A DNA stretch of 64,000 nucleotides from Methanococcus aeolicus Nankai-3. GTDB lineage: Archaea; AGJL01; Methanococci; Methanococcales; Methanococcaceae. Location: assembly GCF_000017185.1 (NCBI RefSeq), contig NC_009635.1, forward strand, positions 498,563 through 562,562, written 5' to 3'. Positions within the stretch are counted from its first letter, which is position 1. The number at the start of each line of letters is the position of its first letter. The notes beneath the pieces were generated by a model that saw nothing but the letters and a program-made list of their open reading frames with translations, did no database searches and had not been told where the DNA came from. The position numbers and the translations under genes are program-made. This document shows positions 60,428 to 64,000 of the stretch, one piece after another.

Positions 60428-61780
60428 ATGAAAAATAACATATTTAACCGTAAAACTAAAATATTAATAACAATGGGCCCATCTATCGAACGAGTGTTGG
60501 AAAAATCAGCAAATATAATTGATGGAGTTAGGTTTAACATGTCCCATGCTAAGATTGAGGAGATGGATAAATATATGGAAATATTGAATAAAAACAATAT
60601 TGCAAAATTAATGGATTTAAAGGGAAATAAATTACGAATTAAAACAACCAACATATCAAGTATAAAAGCGGGAGAAACAGTAATAATTGGTAAAGATGTA
60701 ATATTGTCCCACCACCCAGTAAATGAGGTGGAAATTGGGCATTTTATACTAATAAATGATGGAAAGGTTAAATTGAAAATAGATAATATTAAAGATAATT
60801 TAATATATGCAACGGCGATAGTTGGGGGAGAAATAAAACAAGGCAATGGAATAAATACTCCGGATTCGAGTTTAAAAATGCCAATAATCGCCATTGAAGA
60901 TATTGAACATATAAAATATGCGATTAAACATGATTTTGAATATATTGCACTATCATTTGTTAGAAATAAAAACGATATAATCAATTTAAAAAATATTTTA
61001 CAAGAGTATAATGGAAATATACCAATAATAGCTAAAATAGAGACAAAAGAAGGTTTAAAAAACATAGAGGAAATATCAATATATGCAGACGGAATTATGG
61101 TTGCTAGGGGGGATTTAGGTGTTGAAATTCCTATTGAAAATATTCCTGTAAAACAGAAGGAAATAATAAGGACGGCAAATAAACACGGAAAAATAGTAAT
61201 AACTGCAACTCAAATGCTTGATTCAATGGTAAATAATCCATACCCAACGAGAGCGGAATTGACAGACATTGCAAATGCTATATATGATGGAACAGACTGT
61301 ATAATGCTATCAAATGAAACATCAATAGGAAAATACCCTATAGAAGCTATTAAGGTAATGGATAATGTTGCAAAAATATCTGAAAAAGATATCGATAAAT
61401 TTGGGAGAAAAACAAAATTGGGGAGTTGCTCAACTTCAATAGGCATAGCTTATGCCACATATGCACTTTTTGAGCAATTACGCCCCAAAATAATATTAAC
61501 GCCCACATGGTCGGGAAGTAGTGCCAAACTTATATCCAAATTTAAGCCTTCAATTCCAATAATTGCACCTACGCCCAATATAAAAACATTTAGAAAATTA
61601 AGACTCGTATGGGGCGTTACTCCTGTTCTTTCAGATGAAGTTCATAGTATTGACGACATTTTAAATTTATCAAAAGAAATAGCTAAAAAATATATTGATA
61701 CTGGAACATATATTATAACTTTGGGGCATCCAATTGGCATGAAAAAGACCAATTTAATTAAAGTGGAAACAATTGAATAG
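60428..61780 (+). CDS. pyk: Pyruvate kinase
   Basis: A 450-residue enzyme making pyruvate and ATP from phosphoenolpyruvate and ADP. I take ATG 60428, after GGGGGAGGGAGAAA; the ATG at 60374 has no ribosome site. Motifs: TKILITMGPS, GVRFNMSHA, the metal and active-site segment IPIIAKIETKEGLKNIEEI, GIMVARGDLGVEIP, ATQMLDSMVNNPYPTRAELTDIANAIYDGTDCIMLSNETSIGKYPIEAI. The C-terminal domain is short but complete. Methanococcales have Pyk, usually for catabolism of glycogen. Confidence 0.94.
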   Translation: MKNNIFNRKTKILITMGPSIERVLEKSANIIDGVRFNMSHAKIEEMDKYMEILNKNNIAKLMDLKGNKLRIKTTNISSIKAGETVIIGKDVILSHHPVNEVEIGHFILINDGKVKLKIDNIKDNLIYATAIVGGEIKQGNGINTPDSSLKMPIIAIEDIEHIKYAIKHDFEYIALSFVRNKNDIINLKNILQEYNGNIPIIAKIETKEGLKNIEEISIYADGIMVARGDLGVEIPIENIPVKQKEIIRTANKHGKIVITATQMLDSMVNNPYPTRAELTDIANAIYDGTDCIMLSNETSIGKYPIEAIKVMDNVAKISEKDIDKFGRKTKLGSCSTSIGIAYATYALFEQLRPKIILTPTWSGSSAKLISKFKPSIPIIAPTPNIKTFRKLRLVWGVTPVLSDEVHSIDDILNLSKEIAKKYIDTGTYIITLGHPIGMKKTNLIKVETIE

Positions 61781-61874
61781 AAAAATAATAATGATAATAA
61801 TGCAATAATAAAAATAACATAGTTAAGTAATATGCTAATAATAATATAACTAAACTATTTTAAAGGCTGATGCA

Positions 61875-62402
61875 ATGATAATCCTAGATTTTGAAACAAA
61901 TACCCGCAAACCATATGATGTGATAGAAGTAGGAGCGATAAAAGTTGCTTTTATTGATGGAGAATATAAAAAGATAGATGCTTTTCATCGTTATTATTAT
62001 TCAAAATATGGCATAAATCAACGAGCTTTAGAGGTGCATAGATTAACACCACAAAAAATAAAAAATTTAAGAGGCGGTGAAAATTATGCTAAATATTTTA
62101 GACAGGATAATGAATTTATAGAGTTTTGCCAAGATTGTAATACTTTAGTAGCACACAATATCACTTTTGAACTTAGATATTTAGGAGATATGGTAACTTT
62201 TGATAATCATATTTGCACAATGGCACAAAATAAACATATAGTAAGAGCTGTCGATATTAGGGGCGGGTTGAAACCTCCAAAACTTATTGAGGCGTGTAAT
62301 CATTATGGGATAGATTTTGATGAAGAACAATATCATAGTGCCATTTACGATGTAACAAAAACATTAGAAGTTTTAAATTGTATGGATAACCTAACTTTAT
62401 AA
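61875..62402 (+). CDS. DnaQ-like 3'-5' exonuclease
   Basis: A 175-residue exonuclease of the DEDDh type: ILDFETN (Asp and Glu of motif I), the motif II region LVAHNITFELRYLG, and YHSAIYDVTKTLEVL with His and Asp of motif III. Similar to the epsilon/RNase T group, which trims DNA or RNA 3' ends. In methanogens this family is patchy, so lateral transfer is possible. The start is ATG 61875 after AGGCTGATGCA. It stands alone between pyk and nadA. Confidence 0.8.
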   Translation: MIILDFETNTRKPYDVIEVGAIKVAFIDGEYKKIDAFHRYYYSKYGINQRALEVHRLTPQKIKNLRGGENYAKYFRQDNEFIEFCQDCNTLVAHNITFELRYLGDMVTFDNHICTMAQNKHIVRAVDIRGGLKPPKLIEACNHYGIDFDEEQYHSAIYDVTKTLEVLNCMDNLTL

Positions 62403-62591
62403 AATTAAATGCAAGAAGCTACAAACAGAAAGGGGAGGAATACGCTACAAAGTGTGAAATTCTAACTTTTTGATGATAAAATACATCTATAGTTTATCAA
62501 ACTTATATGAGTAAAATCGCTCATTCATCAAGTCAATCGTTAGATGATGAAAGATAAAAATAATAATAAAAATAATAAAAATATAAATATA

Positions 62592-63509
62592 TTAAATATT
62601 CAACATTCTTTCAATTGATTTTTTTGCCTGTTCAATGACCTCTTCATCAAGGGTTATTTCATATTCTTCATTGATTAAACATTTTTCTACTTTTTCAAGT
62701 GTCATTTGTTTCATCGGGTCACAAATAGCATCTTTTCTAAGCGGTATCAATTTTTTTGTTTTACCTGCCTTTTTTAATTCATGGTTTAACCTAACTATCA
62801 TATCGCATTCTGTTCCTATTATTATTTCTTCTGCTGGAGTTTCCAGTACAAATTTAACCATTCCGCCTGTGCTCAATACGGCATCGGCCAAATCTTGAAC
62901 CTCAGGGGCACATTCTGGGTGTGCTATGCATACAGCATTAGGATATTGTTTTTTCGCGGCTATAACATCTTCTTTTTTAAATTTCTGATGAACATAACAA
63001 CCTCCATCTTTTGGGATGCAGATTATTTCTTTATCTGTTCTTTTACTTACAAAATATCCTAAATTATTGTCTGGTCCAAATAATATTTTATCCTCTTCAA
63101 ATGAATTTATTACTTTATCCGCATTTGCAGATGTGCAAGTTGAGTCAGCTATTGCCTTTGCAGAAGCAAGGGTATTTACATAAATTACAACTTTTGCATT
63201 AGGGTGTTCTTTTTTTGCATCCAATATGATTTTTGGAGGTAATTGGTGTGCCATTGGACATTCTACATCCTTAATCTCAGGAATTAAAACTTTTTTATCC
63301 TTATTTAATATTTTTGCAGTTTCAGCCATAAAATCTACGCCACAAAATACAATAATATCCGCAGTGGTTTCTTTGGCAATAATACATAATTCCAATGAAT
63401 CCCCCACAAAATCAGCAATATTTTGAATTTCTTCTGGCTGATAATTATGTGCTAATATTATAGCATTTTTTTCTTTTTTGATTGTGTTTATTCTTTCTAT
63501 TATATCCAT
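62592..63509 (-). CDS. nadA: Quinolinate synthase
   Basis: A 305-residue enzyme that condenses iminoaspartate and dihydroxyacetone phosphate to quinolinate in NAD synthesis, with a 4Fe-4S cluster. I take ATG 63509, preceded by GTGAGGAATA. IILAHNYQPEEIQNIADFVGDSLEL at the N-terminus; cluster cysteines in FCGVDFMAE, STCTSANA and the C-terminal DAICDPMKQMTLEKVE. VYVNTLASAKA and GPDNNLGYFV are also typical. Gene order suggests co-transcription with the gene upstream at 63571, 62 bp away. Confidence 0.95.
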   Translation of the reverse strand: MDIIERINTIKKEKNAIILAHNYQPEEIQNIADFVGDSLELCIIAKETTADIIVFCGVDFMAETAKILNKDKKVLIPEIKDVECPMAHQLPPKIILDAKKEHPNAKVVIYVNTLASAKAIADSTCTSANADKVINSFEEDKILFGPDNNLGYFVSKRTDKEIICIPKDGGCYVHQKFKKEDVIAAKKQYPNAVCIAHPECAPEVQDLADAVLSTGGMVKFVLETPAEEIIIGTECDMIVRLNHELKKAGKTKKLIPLRKDAICDPMKQMTLEKVEKCLINEEYEITLDEEVIEQAKKSIERMLNI

Positions 63510-63570
63510 ATTATTCCTCACTAAATTGTTTAAATATTAATCGTAATATAATTATTTCAGTTATTTTTTA

Positions 63571-64000
63571 TTATTTATTAATTTTATTTATTATTTTTAA
63601 GCACTCAATAATCATTTTTTTAGATATTTCATCCAATATATATGGGGTTATGGGAGCTCCGTCTCTAATATACCTACCTGTGCCAACCACAATGTGCCCT
63701 TCATTTTCTATATTCACATAATTTACAGGGCCATCAGAGTAAATGGCATCTCCAACTTTTACAGTTTCCTCTATGCCAAATACTCCATTTGTCCCTATTG
63801 TTTTTATGTTGTTTTTTTCGCAATGCTTTATAATTGCTTCTCTGATGGGAGTGGTATCTCCTCCAGCTATGCAAATAATTGCAACATCTCCTTTTATCGA
63901 TTGAACGGTTTCAATAGTTATATTTTCACAAACTGCTACGACTTTATCACTGAAAAAGTCTTCGGCAAATTTTGCCTTATTTTCTCCAATTTTTGCCCCA
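63571..64000 (-). CDS. Incomplete gene, Rossmann-like protein, C-terminal part
   Basis: The window holds the last 142 residues, reading GAKIGENKAKFAEDFFSDKVVAVCEN at the edge. It has alternating strands and helices (VAIICIAGGDTTPIREAIIKH; IKTIGTNGVFGIEETVKVGDAIYS) and ends GRYIRDGAPITPYILDEISKKMIIECLKII. I do not recognise the family with certainty; an FeGP-cofactor protein such as HcgC, or another NAD-binding-like protein, is possible. It is followed by nadA on the same strand. Confidence 0.5.
   Translation of the reverse strand, partial: GAKIGENKAKFAEDFFSDKVVAVCENITIETVQSIKGDVAIICIAGGDTTPIREAIIKHCEKNNIKTIGTNGVFGIEETVKVGDAIYSDGPVNYVNIENEGHIVVGTGRYIRDGAPITPYILDEISKKMIIECLKIINKINK

Overview
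The window looks like chromosomal DNA of a hydrogenotrophic methanogen of the Methanococcales. It is A+T rich. The gene content includes CO dehydrogenase/acetyl-CoA synthase (CdhA), 2-oxoglutarate:ferredoxin oxidoreductase (KorDABC), methanofuran synthesis (MfnB), a methanogenesis-marker AIR-synthase-like protein, sn-glycerol-1-phosphate dehydrogenase for archaeal lipids, an MCM helicase, archaeal SepF, TYW1 and O-phosphoseryl-tRNA(Sec) kinase. Ribosome-binding sites of the GGTGA type, about 4 nt before the start, are used almost everywhere and settle many starts.

Layout. 0-13 kb: end of cdhA, an HTH/ferredoxin regulator, the kor operon, an Arg tRNA, mfnB, an Na+/H+ antiporter, wecC and wecB for surface sugars, and an Mrp ATPase. 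13-26.8 kb: a possible replication gene with mcm, pstK, tyw1, a nucleotide kinase without an ordinary start codon, sepF, pgk, the marker protein, pheA, and a small sulfur/thiol group (TusA-DsrE fusion, CxxC protein, thioredoxin). 27-36 kb: an operon with a NifH-like protein and two nitrogenase component-1-like proteins, a methyltransferase, two nickel/peptide-type ABC permeases and a chimeric radical-SAM/binding-protein ORF. 36-43 kb: moaB, nreA, a metallo-beta-lactamase protein, a radical SAM activase, a mini-ferredoxin and egsA. 41-52.7 kb: a repeated cassette island. Three small secreted peptides share nearly the same 5' leader and signal peptide but carry different mature parts. Each is followed by a small membrane protein and a SpoIIM/DUF95 protein, and the island ends in Yip1 proteins and a MacB-type ABC exporter. 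This resembles circular-bacteriocin loci and is the best candidate for an undescribed system here. 52.7-60.4 kb: IS remnants and pseudogenes, a ferredoxin, an OsmC-like protein, a secreted alkaline phosphatase with a dockerin-like tail and a decayed malate dehydrogenase. 60.4-64 kb: pyruvate kinase, a DnaQ-type exonuclease, nadA and an incomplete gene.

Three repeat systems overlie the genes. (1) The palindrome GGAGCTCC occurs about 46 times, far above expectation, in genes and between them, but is missing from about 44.8 to 54.1 kb. (2) A MITE-like family of at least six elements has TATAGTTAATCTTC-type inverted ends and sits just 3' of genes; twice its end supplies the stop codon. (3) Short hairpins with mostly 3-nt loops stand in trains with a period near 28 bp; their stems differ in sequence but keep pairing, and at least two such hairpins appear to have been inserted into one SpoIIM copy and to have broken it.
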